Source: Corynebacterium durum (GTDB lineage Bacteria > Actinomycetota > Actinomycetes > Mycobacteriales > Mycobacteriaceae). From it: a DNA stretch of 64,000 nt. A program made the position numbers and the translations under genes. This document shows positions 28,183 through 36,709 of this stretch, piece after piece (position 1 is the stretch's first letter; the number at the start of each line of letters is the position of its first letter). The notes beneath the pieces are model-generated. The model made no database searches and had not been told where the DNA came from. It saw only the letters and a program-made list of their open reading frames with translations. The stretch lies in contig NZ_CP047200.1 in assembly GCF_030408675.1 (NCBI RefSeq), positions 2,722,864 to 2,786,863 of the forward strand, given 5' to 3'.

Positions 28183-29409
28183 CTACTCCTCAATGATGTC
28201 GTCGCGGCTACTTTGCACATCGACCAGCTCAGCACGAGAGATCTGGCCCTTCGCAAGTTTATTAACCACAAGGGCAATAGCGCCGTCGCCGGTCACGTTA
28301 CATGCCGTGCCGAAAGAGTCGATGGCGATGTACGCGGCAATCATGAGCCCCACTTGGTCGTTCGTAAATCCCAGCATGGAGGACAGCAAGCCCACAGCTG
28401 CCATAATCGCACCACCAGGTACGCCCGGCGCGGCGACCATGGTGATGCCCAGCATGAAGATGAACCCGATGGCCTTGCCTGGTGTCAGCTCAATGTCCGC
28501 CATGTACGTGATCGCAAAAGCAAAGAGACCAATCTTGAGCATGGAGCCGGCCAGGTGCGTGGTGGCGCAGAGGGGAACAGTGAAGCCTGCGACGGACGGC
28601 GCGACGTTGTTGCGCTTAGCACAGTCGTAGGTGACGGGAATGGTAGCGGCGGAGGAGGAGGTACCCAGCGCGGTGACATAGGCGGGCAGCATGTTCTTCA
28701 GCGCCACGAAGGGGTTTTTACCTGCGATACTGCCTGCAATAACGAACTGTATGAGCAGCAGCACGATGGTGAGCACCACCGCCAGCACGAGCACTCGGGC
28801 AAAAGCACTTAGGATCTGCAGAAGGTTTCCGTTCATCCCCATGGACAGGAACATGCCGAAGATGAAGATCGGCAAAAGCGGGATAATAAACTTGGTGATG
28901 ACGTGCATGACCACGCGTTCCAGGTCACGCACCCCTGCAAAGAGCGTATCGCTGCGCACAGCAGTCATGGCCACGCCAATAGTAAAGGCAAGGAGAAGAG
29001 CCGTCATCACGCCCATGGGTGGTTCCATGTCAATTTTGAAGTAGGGGCTCAGGGCGCCTTTTTCCACATCCGCCGCAGCGACCATACCTTGCCCTGCCAG
29101 TAATCGTGGGTAGAGAGCGGATGCGGAAAGATAGGCCATGAGTCCAGCGAAAATAGTGGAAGCATAGGCGATGGCCGTGGTGATGGCCAGCCATTTTCCT
29201 GCGCCTTTACCAATCCCGGCGATGGCCGGGGTGATCAGGGCGAAAATCAAGACGGGGATGAAAAATCCAAGGAAATTTCCGAACAGACCGTTGAAGGTGG
29301 CGAAAACGCGCCCCAGCCAGTCGGGGAAAAATAAGCTGCATACGATGCCGGAGATAATTGCTACGACAATGCGAAAAAGCAGCGAGGAGGAGAGTCGTCG
29401 AAGATCCAT
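28183..29409 (-). CDS. Dicarboxylate/amino acid:cation symporter (DAACS family)
   Basis: A 408-residue symporter of the GltP/DctA/SstT family, with about eight helices and two re-entrant loops. The serine-rich loop appears as TSSSAATIPVT near residue 248. The helix-7-like segment reads TTHLAGSMLKIGLFAFA and the second re-entrant loop AAPGVPGGAIMA. The substrate (aspartate/glutamate, C4-dicarboxylate or serine) cannot be decided from sequence. AGGGAAG precedes the start. Confidence 0.9.
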   Translation of the reverse strand: MDLRRLSSSLLFRIVVAIISGIVCSLFFPDWLGRVFATFNGLFGNFLGFFIPVLIFALITPAIAGIGKGAGKWLAITTAIAYASTIFAGLMAYLSASALYPRLLAGQGMVAAADVEKGALSPYFKIDMEPPMGVMTALLLAFTIGVAMTAVRSDTLFAGVRDLERVVMHVITKFIIPLLPIFIFGMFLSMGMNGNLLQILSAFARVLVLAVVLTIVLLLIQFVIAGSIAGKNPFVALKNMLPAYVTALGTSSSAATIPVTYDCAKRNNVAPSVAGFTVPLCATTHLAGSMLKIGLFAFAITYMADIELTPGKAIGFIFMLGITMVAAPGVPGGAIMAAVGLLSSMLGFTNDQVGLMIAAYIAIDSFGTACNVTGDGAIALVVNKLAKGQISRAELVDVQSSRDDIIEE

Positions 29410-29428
29410 ACGTTCTTCCCTAGGTTCG

Positions 29429-29450
29429 GACCCCGGATGGGACCGGGGTC
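29429..29450 (-). other. GC-rich hairpin in the symporter leader
   Basis: GACCCCGG and CCGGGGTC, six bases apart, 20 bases upstream of the symporter start. It could be a leader stem or the operator of an unknown regulator. Confidence 0.35.
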
Positions 29451-29496
29451 ACTACGGTGCATAAACTGTTTATAAGGTAACAGCTTTCAGCATTGG

Positions 29497-29706
29497 TCAC
29501 GAACGCCTATACCTAACAACAACGGGTGTTCCGACTGCCGGATCGTCTAAAACTACTGCGTTGGGGGCGAAAAACAGTCGCGGCATGTTTTTCGGTAAGA
29601 ATGTCCACCAGACAGGGGTGGGACCGATAATAGCAGTGGCTGTGGTTGAGGGATTGACCACCGAGACGTCGTCAAGCGCAAGCATATCCTGGCATTTTTC
29701 GACCAT
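29497..29706 (-). CDS. Possible small protein, unknown
   Basis: A 69-codon frame in an otherwise empty 336-base gap. The product (MVEKCQDMLALDDVSVVNPS..., ending VVVRYRRS) has no long low-complexity or antisense-shadow look. It contains GPTPVWWTFLPKNMPRLFF and could fold as a small beta-rich domain. The ribosome binding site is weak (GGGGTG, 13 bases away). No family recognised. It would be divergent from the SdpI-like gene. Confidence 0.4.
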   Translation of the reverse strand: MVEKCQDMLALDDVSVVNPSTTATAIIGPTPVWWTFLPKNMPRLFFAPNAVVLDDPAVGTPVVVRYRRS

Positions 29707-29745
29707 AAATTCGCAACATCACCCCACCCGACTACACTTGCGCTT

Positions 29746-30360
29746 ATGATTGCCGTGACCACGCTACTGTTGATTCTCGCCGCACTCTTCATCATTGTTG
29801 GCGGCCTGGGGTGGGCTGGAAAATTGCCAGGAAACGGCGTGATAGGCATTCGTGTACCGGAAGTCCGTAAAACCAAGGAACTGTGGGACACCGCACACCG
29901 CATCGCCGGACCGCTCTGGACAGTCAGCGGCGTCGTCCTCGCCCTTGGCGGCATACTTTCGTTCGGTGCTAGCGGGTGGATGTGGCTGGTCGTCGCACTC
30001 GCTGTTGTCGGCTCCCTCGCGCTTTTGGGCATGGGTGCCGGCATGGGCGCACATGCCGTCGCGCTTATCGACGCCCGCGCCACTGCCGAAGCAGCCTCCG
30101 ATTCCGGCTGCGATTGCTGCTCTTCAGGGGCTTCCGACGCATCGGCGTCCTCCACAGCTGCCTCCGATGCCCATGACCCCAGCGTGGATTGCGGCGTGAG
30201 CGGCGGCTGTGGTTCCTGTTCACTCAACGGGGCGTGTGAAGGCGGCTCCGATGCCTTCGCAGCAGGTGAGTCCTTTGGCAGCGTAGACTTAGATGCCGTA
30301 CGTAAGGCCGCTGCGAAAGGCGATGATCGTCAGCATGGGAACACCACAGTTCATCCTTAA
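29746..30360 (+). CDS. SdpI-family membrane protein with cysteine-rich tail
   Basis: A 204-residue protein. The first 105 residues match the SdpI domain: helix 1, then the conserved loop IGIRVPEVRKTKELWDTAHR, then two more helices. SdpI proteins include immunity and signal proteins for the SdpC toxin. The remaining 100 residues are unusual: hydrophilic and rich in Ser, Ala and Cys with clusters CDCC and CGSCSLNGAC, which could bind metal or form disulphides. It carries copy 4 of the GCTTATCGACGCC motif. The next gene overlaps its 3' end. Confidence 0.8.
   Translation: MIAVTTLLLILAALFIIVGGLGWAGKLPGNGVIGIRVPEVRKTKELWDTAHRIAGPLWTVSGVVLALGGILSFGASGWMWLVVALAVVGSLALLGMGAGMGAHAVALIDARATAEAASDSGCDCCSSGASDASASSTAASDAHDPSVDCGVSGGCGSCSLNGACEGGSDAFAAGESFGSVDLDAVRKAAAKGDDRQHGNTTVHP
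30063..30075 (+). repeat. GCTTATCGACGCC motif, copy 4 (in SdpI-like gene)
   Basis: Exact copy on the plus strand, read as L-I-D-A in the SdpI-like frame. Confidence 0.7.
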
Positions 30361-30856
30361 CCTGAGAAAGAAAATCGGACACGACGAGCTATGGCTGCCC
30401 GGGGTGACAGGGGTAATACTCCGCAGCGGTGACGGTGGGGGAGGGGAGGGGACTGCGCAGGAAGTCCTGCTGGTGCAGCGCAGTGATAACCACCACTGGA
30501 CACCTGTAACCGGCATCTGCGAGCCTAGCGAGCAGCCTGACACAGCTATCATGCGGGAAGCTTTGGAAGAAACGGGGCTGCAGATTCAGGTGGACCGCCT
30601 GCTGTGGGTGCAAGCCATCGACGCGTTGACCTATATCAATGGAGACGTTGCCAGTTACATGGACACCGCATTTGCCTGTTCGGTAGTCCCCGGCACATCG
30701 TCTATTCCTCATGTTGCCGACGATGAGAGCGTCGCAGTCGGTTGGTTTCATGTTGACGAGCTGCCGGCCATGAAGCCGCGTTTTGAGCATTTAATTACAA
30801 TCGCAAGCACAGGAACTTCCCGTAGTCCGGCGGGCTGGGGACCAGCGTCAACCTAG
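30335..30856 (+). CDS. NUDIX hydrolase
   Basis: About 173 residues. The Nudix box fits G-x5-E-x7-REUxEExGU: GICEPSEQPDTAIMREALEETGL, residues about 70-92 from this start. The N-terminal strand reads TGVILRSGDG and QEVLLVQRSDNHHWTPVTG, giving a typical phosphate-anhydride hydrolase of broad or unknown substrate. The start is uncertain: 30335 (MGTPQF) or 30323 both overlap the 3' end of the SdpI-like gene, so translation is probably coupled to it. Confidence 0.85.
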   Translation: MGTPQFILNLRKKIGHDELWLPGVTGVILRSGDGGGGEGTAQEVLLVQRSDNHHWTPVTGICEPSEQPDTAIMREALEETGLQIQVDRLLWVQAIDALTYINGDVASYMDTAFACSVVPGTSSIPHVADDESVAVGWFHVDELPAMKPRFEHLITIASTGTSRSPAGWGPAST

Positions 30857-30862
30857 GAGAAA

Positions 30863-30884
30863 GAGTTGCGCTATAATGCAACTC
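30863..30884 (+). promoter_or_regulatory. Dyad GAGTTGC-N8-GCAACTC over a TATAAT box, metal ATPase promoter
   Basis: Perfect 7-base arms enclose a consensus TATAAT at 30872-30877, 33 bases before the metal ATPase start. A regulator bound here would block the -10 box, as ArsR/SmtB-type metal sensors do. A matching copy lies at 32822-32843 after the gene. Confidence 0.65.
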
Positions 30885-30916
30885 GCTGGCATTGCAGAGA
30901 AAGCTGATGATGTTTC

Positions 30917-32833
30917 ATGTCCGACGCATGCGGTTGCACCACTTCCACACCAGCCGAGAACACTCACGGTGCTAGGTACCAATTCTGGGATAACGCCCTC
31001 ATCCTTCCCATCCTGTCCGGGCTGTTATTAGTGTTGGGCGTGATCACCGAGGGCCGGGTGCCTGGGACAGTTCACCAACTCTTCTTCTGGGCCTCTCTCG
31101 TTGCTGGTGGCATCACTTTTGTACCGGATGCACTCAAGCGATTGGTCCTGCCTGGACGTCGCCTCCGCCAACGCTTGAGCATCGGCCTACTTATGACCAT
31201 CAGCGCAATTGGCGCGGTGTTACTCGGATACACCGCCGAAGCAGCAGCGCTAGCATTCCTGTTTTCCATTGCGGAAACCTTGGAAGACCGGGCATTCGCC
31301 CAGGCACGGAGTAGTTTGCGTTCACTCTACGAACTAATCCCCTCCACGGCGACAGTTCGGCGAGGCGCGGAGACAGTGGAGATCACATCAGCAGACATCG
31401 TTCCTGGGGATGTGATTGTGCTTCGGGCAGGTGATGCCGCCCCCACTGATGGCAATGTTTCACGTGGAACATCGTCACTTGATACCGCTGCCATCACTGG
31501 AGAATCCCTCCCGCGCGACGTTGCAGAAGGTGATGAGGTGCACGCTGGGAGCATTAACCTTGCCGCGCCCATCGAGATCACAGCAACCAGCCCAGGGACC
31601 GATAATTCCATCACCACCATCGTTCGCCTCGTCGAAGACGCACAGAACAAGCAGGGCGAACGCGCACGACTGGCTGACCGTATCGCCCGCCCCCTCATTC
31701 CAGGCGTGCTGGTCCTGTCACTTCTTGTTGGTGTCATTGGTTCGTTTCTAGGCGATCCTGCCACATGGATCACTCGCGCGCTGATCGTTCTTGTCGCGGC
31801 ATCTCCCTGCGCTATCGCCATTGCCGTCCCTGTAACCGTAATTTCTGCCATCGGAGCGGCTACACGCTGGGGCGTGATCATCACCTCGGGCTCCGCTTTT
31901 GAACGTTTAGGAGCTATTGATCGGCTGGCTTTTGATAAAACCGGTACATTGACCGCGAATCGCCCCACGGTCACCACCGTTATTGGCGACCCCGACACAG
32001 TGGCCTTAGCCGCATCAGTGGAACAACACAGCCTACATCCCTTGGCGCAGGCCATCGTTGCCGCGCACGAAGGCCCGCTATTAGAAACCCATAACATCGT
32101 CGAAACCCCAGGTCAAGGCATTAAAGCCGAGGTTATTGACTCAGCTGGGCAATCCAGAACAATAACAATCCAAAGTCCCCGTTCCTGCACATTTCTTCAA
32201 GAAAAATGGGCGCACACAACACACGACCTTGAACAAACTGGTGCCACGGTCGTCGTCGTGGCCGAAGATGACACCGTAAAAGGGCTTGTGGGCATCGGCG
32301 ATCCCGCGCGGGAATCTTCAGCTCGGGCGATTGAAGAACTACACACGATGGGTATCCGCACCGCGATGCTCACTGGCGACAACAAGCACGCGGGGAAAGC
32401 GCTTGCCACCACCGTCGGAATCGACGAGGTTCACGCTGAACTTCTGCCAGAGGATAAGGCACAGTTCGTTGATGGACGCTGGGCCATGGTAGGGGACGGG
32501 ATTAACGACGCCCCGGCACTCGCCGCCGCAACGGTCGGCATTGCCATGGGCGCCACAGGTACCGACGCCGCGATGGCTTCAGCTGATGTCGCGCTCACCG
32601 GAACCGATCTGCGGCTCCTTCCACGGGCTATGGCCCACGCGAGAGCTGCGCGGCGCATCATGAATGTGAATATCGGGTTAGCGCTGGCGATTATTGTTGC
32701 TTTGCCCCCGCTTGCCCTCTGCGGGGTACTTGGTCTTGCGGAGGTGGTGTTCATCCATGAAGTCGCGGAAGTAGCTATCATAGCTAACGGTCTGCGCGCA
32801 GGATTGAGGCGACGCTCGCAAATGTTGCTTTAA
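30917..32833 (+). CDS. Heavy-metal P-type ATPase (P1B-4-like, SPC motif)
   Basis: A 638-residue metal exporter. The phosphorylated Asp340 lies in DKTGTL; the transmembrane metal site is SPC (296-298) in AASPCAIAIAVPV. The TGES actuator loop and GDGINDAP hinge are present. The final helices carry HEVAEVAIIANGLRA, related to the HEGS/HEGG motif of P1B-4 pumps that move Co, Fe(II) or Mn-type ions. There is no full N-terminal CxxC metal domain, only a short C-G-C stretch at residues 5-7. The substrate cannot be fixed. The gene contains a decayed parS at 31456-31471 and is flanked by two matching dyads. Confidence 0.9.
   Translation: MSDACGCTTSTPAENTHGARYQFWDNALILPILSGLLLVLGVITEGRVPGTVHQLFFWASLVAGGITFVPDALKRLVLPGRRLRQRLSIGLLMTISAIGAVLLGYTAEAAALAFLFSIAETLEDRAFAQARSSLRSLYELIPSTATVRRGAETVEITSADIVPGDVIVLRAGDAAPTDGNVSRGTSSLDTAAITGESLPRDVAEGDEVHAGSINLAAPIEITATSPGTDNSITTIVRLVEDAQNKQGERARLADRIARPLIPGVLVLSLLVGVIGSFLGDPATWITRALIVLVAASPCAIAIAVPVTVISAIGAATRWGVIITSGSAFERLGAIDRLAFDKTGTLTANRPTVTTVIGDPDTVALAASVEQHSLHPLAQAIVAAHEGPLLETHNIVETPGQGIKAEVIDSAGQSRTITIQSPRSCTFLQEKWAHTTHDLEQTGATVVVVAEDDTVKGLVGIGDPARESSARAIEELHTMGIRTAMLTGDNKHAGKALATTVGIDEVHAELLPEDKAQFVDGRWAMVGDGINDAPALAAATVGIAMGATGTDAAMASADVALTGTDLRLLPRAMAHARAARRIMNVNIGLALAIIVALPPLALCGVLGLAEVVFIHEVAEVAIIANGLRAGLRRRSQMLL
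31456..31471. promoter_or_regulatory. parS-like site (one mismatch) inside metal ATPase gene
   Basis: TGTTTCACGTGGAACA differs from the ParB-site consensus TGTTTCACGTGAAACA at one base. It is read as V-S-R-G-T in the ATPase, compared with V-S-R-E-T at the intact coding copies. Confidence 0.6.
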
Positions 32834-32843
32834 AAAGCAACTC
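32822..32843. promoter_or_regulatory. Second GTTGC-N8-GCAACTC dyad at metal ATPase stop codon
   Basis: GTTGC (32824-32828) and GCAACTC (32837-32843) have the same 8-base spacing as the promoter dyad. The stem also covers the ATPase stop codon and could act as a weak terminator; no T-run follows. Confidence 0.5.
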
Positions 32844-32883
32844 AGCATTACGTGAATGCGCTACGTCGTTACATTATCAATTA

Positions 32884-32918
32884 CGTCACTTGTGACGATA
32901 AAACAGAGCGCATAAAAT
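32884..32918 (+). promoter_or_regulatory. trp operon promoter with dyad over -35
   Basis: -35 TTGTGA (32890-32895) and -10 TAAAAT (32913-32918) are 17 bases apart. The palindrome CGTCACTTGTGACG (32884-32897) covers the -35 box and is a candidate repressor site. Confidence 0.6.
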
Positions 32919-32955
32919 TATGTGACACAGGCAGGAGAGTGCTACTCTTAAAGAC

Positions 32956-33009
32956 ATGTCGAATGCTTGTCTGTTCCTTGGCACCTCATGGTGGTGGCGC
33001 GCTGAGTAA
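32956..33009 (+). CDS. trpL: trp leader peptide with three tandem Trp codons
   Basis: A 17-codon frame encodes MSNACLFLGTSWWWRAE. Three consecutive TGG codons near the end are the hallmark of ribosome-mediated attenuation. It lies 150 bases before the first structural gene of the operon, behind a good promoter. Corynebacterial trp leaders with a WWW peptide are known from C. glutamicum. Confidence 0.9.
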   Translation: MSNACLFLGTSWWWRAE

Positions 33010-33110
33010 GCGAGCCACAATAGCAGCACTCACAACCCCTCAGCCCATGGCTCGCACGCTTCTCTTCTAGGCGTCCGGGCCATTGTTTTATCTACAGACA
33101 ATCAAGGCCC
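33010..33110 (+). promoter_or_regulatory. trp attenuator region
   Basis: GCGAGCCA (33010-33017, just after the leader stop) pairs with TGGCTCGC (33048-33055), followed by a pyrimidine-rich tract. A second hairpin pairs GGGCCATTGT (33077-33086) with ACAAT (33098-33102) and GGCCC (33106-33110). The U-rich tail is weak, so the terminator form is not fully clear. Confidence 0.55.
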
Positions 33111-33156
33111 GCCTCAGAGGAAAGCGTGTAACCACCCTCCTACGAAAGGCCCTTAG

Positions 33157-34488
33157 ATGTCTCATCCGCACCGCGACACTCTCCTCAACGCCTACTTTGG
33201 CGAATTCGGTGGACAGTACGTCCCAGACATGTTGTATCCGGTCCTGGATGAACTAGAGCAAGCGTATGTCGATGCCATAAATGACCCGACATTCGCGGAA
33301 GAACTCGTCAATCTTTACGTGGACTATCTGGGAAGGCCCACGCCCATCACCGAATGTGCCAACCTGCCCCTAGAAGGCCACGGTAAGGGAAAAGCACGCA
33401 TCTTCCTCAAGCGCGAAGACCTAGTGCACGGCGGTGCACACAAAGGCAACCAGGTTATCGCCCAAGCACTTCTTGCCAAACGTCTGGGGAAAACCAGGCT
33501 GATTGCAGAAACCGGCGCTGGACAGCATGGGACAGCCACAGCCATGGTGGCTGCCTTGTTTGGCATGAAATGCACCATCTACATGGGCGCTCGGGACGTC
33601 GCTAGGCAGCAACCCAATGTATATCGCATGCGGCTCATGGGGGCCGAGGTTGTCCCGGTGGAAGAAGCAAACGGTAACGGCCTTGAAAACGCCATTGACG
33701 TAGCGCTCATGGACTGGGTAAACAGCTACAAAGACACGCACTACCTCCTAGGCACGGCTGCCGGACCGCACCCATTCCCGACGCTGGTGAAAGAATTCCA
33801 GGCCGTCATCTCGCGGGAATCACGCGAGCAGATGATGGAACGAACCGGTGCGCTTCCCGACGTCGTGGTGGCGTGCGTGGGCGGCGGTTCCAACGCCATC
33901 GGCGCATTCGCCGACTACTTGACCGATAAGCCCGGAAACTCCGAGGTGAAGCTTGTTGGCGTAGAACCAGCAGGTGAGGGGCTTGATTCAGGCAAACATG
34001 GTGCCCCACTTAATCGGGGTCGGGCGGGTATCCTGCATGGTTCGCGCTCCTATGTCATGCTGGGGGAGGGGGATGAGGTGTTGCATTCCCATTCGGTATC
34101 AGCCGGACTTGATTATCCGGGTGTGGGTCCAGAGCATGCCTATCTTCTTGAATCGGGACGGGCTCAATATGTCGGCATCACTGACACTGAAGCGCTGCAA
34201 GCGTTCCGCCTGCTGAGCCGCCACGAAGGCATCATTCCCGCCCTAGAATCAAGCCATGCGCTGGCCTACGCACTCAAACTTGCAGACATTGCGGAGGAAA
34301 CGGGCGAGGAGACCACCATCCTGGTGAACTTGTCCGGTCGTGGCGATAAGGATGTCAACTATGTTCGTGCCTTGCTCGGCGATCTTGCAGCCACCGACCC
34401 TATGGAGCATCCGGTACAAGATCTTCACGTTGCCGATGTGATCGCCGAGCTTTCACGAACCGATTCCGACGACACAGTTGAGGGTTAG
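33157..34488 (+). CDS. trpB1: Tryptophan synthase beta chain paralogue at operon head
   Basis: A 443-residue TrpB homologue. It retains the PLP lysine K96 in HGGAHKGNQ, the ETGAGQHG catalytic-glutamate loop, the GGGSNA phosphate loop and SGRGDKD. It differs from the canonical copy (39136-40404) near the cofactor: HKGNQVIAQ instead of HKTNQVLGQ. The C-terminus is about 15 residues longer and acidic. It is not the TrpB2 type. An extra trpB before trpE has been described in the C. diphtheriae trp operon. It could be a spare beta chain or have drifted to a related beta-replacement reaction. Confidence 0.88.
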   Translation: MSHPHRDTLLNAYFGEFGGQYVPDMLYPVLDELEQAYVDAINDPTFAEELVNLYVDYLGRPTPITECANLPLEGHGKGKARIFLKREDLVHGGAHKGNQVIAQALLAKRLGKTRLIAETGAGQHGTATAMVAALFGMKCTIYMGARDVARQQPNVYRMRLMGAEVVPVEEANGNGLENAIDVALMDWVNSYKDTHYLLGTAAGPHPFPTLVKEFQAVISRESREQMMERTGALPDVVVACVGGGSNAIGAFADYLTDKPGNSEVKLVGVEPAGEGLDSGKHGAPLNRGRAGILHGSRSYVMLGEGDEVLHSHSVSAGLDYPGVGPEHAYLLESGRAQYVGITDTEALQAFRLLSRHEGIIPALESSHALAYALKLADIAEETGEETTILVNLSGRGDKDVNYVRALLGDLAATDPMEHPVQDLHVADVIAELSRTDSDDTVEG

Positions 34489-34494
34489 AGGCCT

Positions 34495-36066
34495 ATGACT
34501 TTTTCACCACATGTTCGTACGCGTGCTGTGCGCTATCACGAAAACGCAGCACGCTTGTTTGCTCACTTAGGCGGCACAGTCGCAGACGACGCAGTGCTTC
34601 TTGAAAGCGCCGATATTGCCTCAAAAGAGGGCCTGCATTCGGTCATGGTGTTGCGCGGTTCGGTTCGCGTCACGTGCAACCATAACGATGTCACCGCCGA
34701 ACCACTAACACCATCGGGCGTGGCGATTGTACAGCGCCTCGCGGAACAGCTTTCTTCTGATGTTTCACGTGAAACATCAGAAGAAACCGTCTTTCATTTT
34801 CCAGTGTCCACCGCAGTAGACGAGCGCGAACGACTCACAGCGCTGAGTTCCGTCGAACCGCTGCGTCGACTCCAGACCGATGCTGGTTACCTCACTGAGG
34901 ATGCCTCACTTCCTTTTTTGGCGGGCGGTATCGCGTTTGACCATTTGGCTAGCTTCGAGGATCTTCCTAGCGTTGAGGACTCGGGCAATACGTATCCCGA
35001 CTATCAGTTCTTGCTCGCGGAAGTTGTGCTCAGCATTGATCACCAAGCACAGAGTGCGCTACTCGCAGGAGTTGTTGCAGATGGGACCGGTGTCGACAAG
35101 CTTGATGCCGAGCTGGATCGTCTGGCTGCGTTGTGCAACGATTATGAGACTCAGCCGGAAAAATCGATGGTTTCACGTGAAACCATCGTCGCCACAGCGA
35201 GCATTCCCGACGCCGATTACCGAGCGATGGTCACAAACCTCCAGGCGCATATCCACAACGGAGACATCTATCAGGTTGTGCCCGCGCGCAGCTTCACCAT
35301 GCCATGTCCCGATGCTTTTGCCGCGTACCAGCAGCTCAAGGAGCATAACCCGAGCCCCTATATGTTCTACGTTCGCGGACAGTCGGCGGGGGAGACCTAC
35401 GAACTTTTTGGGGCGTCGCCAGAGTCAAACCTGAAGTTCACCGCCGACACCCGGATTGTGGAGCTGTATCCCATCGCCGGAACGCGGCCACGCGGCTTAG
35501 ACCCCGACGGCAGCGTGAACCATGAACTGGATATTCGCGCAGAACTGGAACTTCGCACGGACGCCAAGGAAATTTCGGAACACACCATGTTGGTGGACCT
35601 CGCGCGCAACGATCTGGCGAGAGTGGCCGTTCCCGCCACGCGGCGCGTGGAGGAGCTTCTGCAGGTGGACCGGTACTCACGTGTCATGCACCTGGTCAGT
35701 CGCGTGAGCGCCGAACTAGCGCCCGATCTGGACGCTTTGGACGCGTACCGCGCCTGCATGAACATGGGAACCCTGACGGGTGCGCCTAAAATCCGCGCGA
35801 CGGAGCTGCTGCGAGAGTCAGAGGGCACGCGTCGCGGTTCCTATGGGGGAGCGGTCGGCTATCTACGCGGAAACGGAGACATGGACACGTGCATTGTTAT
35901 CCGCTCGGCCTTTGTGTCCAAGGGAGTAGCCATAGTTCAAGCTGGCGCGGGCGTAGTGCGTGATTCGCAACCGCAGTCCGAAGCCGATGAATCCCTGCAC
36001 AAGGCATATGCCGTCCTGCATGCCATCGCCACGGCTGCGGGTGCACGATTGGAGGTCCAGCGATGA
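34495..36066 (+). CDS. trpE: Anthranilate synthase component I
   Basis: A 523-residue chorismate-using subunit. LLES near residue 40 is the tryptophan feedback site. Catalytic segments are ASPESNLKF, ELYPIAGTRPRG, NMGTLTGAPKIRATELL and GSYGGAVGYLRGNGDMDT. It makes anthranilate with ammonia from TrpG, whose start overlaps its stop. Two perfect parS sites lie in its coding sequence (34761-34776 and 35169-35184), both read in the same frame as V-S-R-E-T and both in variable, non-catalytic segments. Confidence 0.97.
   Translation: MTFSPHVRTRAVRYHENAARLFAHLGGTVADDAVLLESADIASKEGLHSVMVLRGSVRVTCNHNDVTAEPLTPSGVAIVQRLAEQLSSDVSRETSEETVFHFPVSTAVDERERLTALSSVEPLRRLQTDAGYLTEDASLPFLAGGIAFDHLASFEDLPSVEDSGNTYPDYQFLLAEVVLSIDHQAQSALLAGVVADGTGVDKLDAELDRLAALCNDYETQPEKSMVSRETIVATASIPDADYRAMVTNLQAHIHNGDIYQVVPARSFTMPCPDAFAAYQQLKEHNPSPYMFYVRGQSAGETYELFGASPESNLKFTADTRIVELYPIAGTRPRGLDPDGSVNHELDIRAELELRTDAKEISEHTMLVDLARNDLARVAVPATRRVEELLQVDRYSRVMHLVSRVSAELAPDLDALDAYRACMNMGTLTGAPKIRATELLRESEGTRRGSYGGAVGYLRGNGDMDTCIVIRSAFVSKGVAIVQAGAGVVRDSQPQSEADESLHKAYAVLHAIATAAGARLEVQR
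34751..34786. promoter_or_regulatory. parS inside a 36-base perfect palindrome in trpE
   Basis: The ParB site TGTTTCACGTGAAACA at 34761-34776 is extended by ten complementary bases on each side, giving a perfect 36-base palindrome. Confidence 0.9.
35165..35188. promoter_or_regulatory. parS in trpE (second)
   Basis: GGTTTCACGTGAAACC (35169-35184) is the parS core; the perfect palindrome runs 24 bases with CGAT/ATCG flanks. Confidence 0.9.
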
Positions 36067-36707
36067 GTACACACGTCGTTTTGATTGATAACCACGATTC
36101 CTTTGTCTACAACCTCGTCGATGCATTCGCTGTCGCCGGTGTTCGTTGCACCGTGTTCCGCAACACGGTGCCCCCTGAGCACGTTATGGCGGCGAACCCA
36201 GATGTCATCTGTCTTTCCCCCGGACCTGGGCACCCACGCGATGCTGGGCACATGATGCAGCTTATCGACACCGCGATAGGCACTGTGCCCATCCTTGGCA
36301 TCTGCCTCGGTTTCCAGGCGCTCTTAGAGCATTTCGGTGGCGTTGTGGCTCCTTGTGGACCAATGCACGGTGTCACCGACATCATGACACTCACTGACGA
36401 GGGCGCGGCCAGCCCCCTTTTTGCTGGACTAACTGTTGATGTTCCCGATGGCGATACCCAAAACTCCGGTCGCAGGGTACCCGTCGCACGCTATCACTCG
36501 CTGGGGTGCGTTGATGTGCCCAAGGAATTCGTCAGCCTTGGCAACTGCCAATCTGACGCGGGCGAGGTGACTATGGCGGCCCTGACCCGCGATAATCTGG
36601 CGCTTGGGCTGCAGTTTCATCCGGAATCAGTACTCAGCCCCTCGGGACCACATATTCTGAATCGCAGTCTTGAACTGCTGCTATCCGCATCTGCGAAGGA
36701 GAAGTAA
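36063..36707 (+). CDS. trpG: Anthranilate synthase component II (glutamine amidotransferase)
   Basis: A 214-residue class I amidotransferase. The nucleophile Cys lies in LGICLGFQAL near residue 80, with His and Glu in LQFHPES near 180. It supplies ammonia to TrpE. It is a separate protein, not fused to TrpD as in enteric bacteria. ATGA-type overlap with trpE, and two bases before trpD. Confidence 0.97.
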   Translation: MSTHVVLIDNHDSFVYNLVDAFAVAGVRCTVFRNTVPPEHVMAANPDVICLSPGPGHPRDAGHMMQLIDTAIGTVPILGICLGFQALLEHFGGVVAPCGPMHGVTDIMTLTDEGAASPLFAGLTVDVPDGDTQNSGRRVPVARYHSLGCVDVPKEFVSLGNCQSDAGEVTMAALTRDNLALGLQFHPESVLSPSGPHILNRSLELLLSASAKEK

Positions 36708-36709
36708 CC

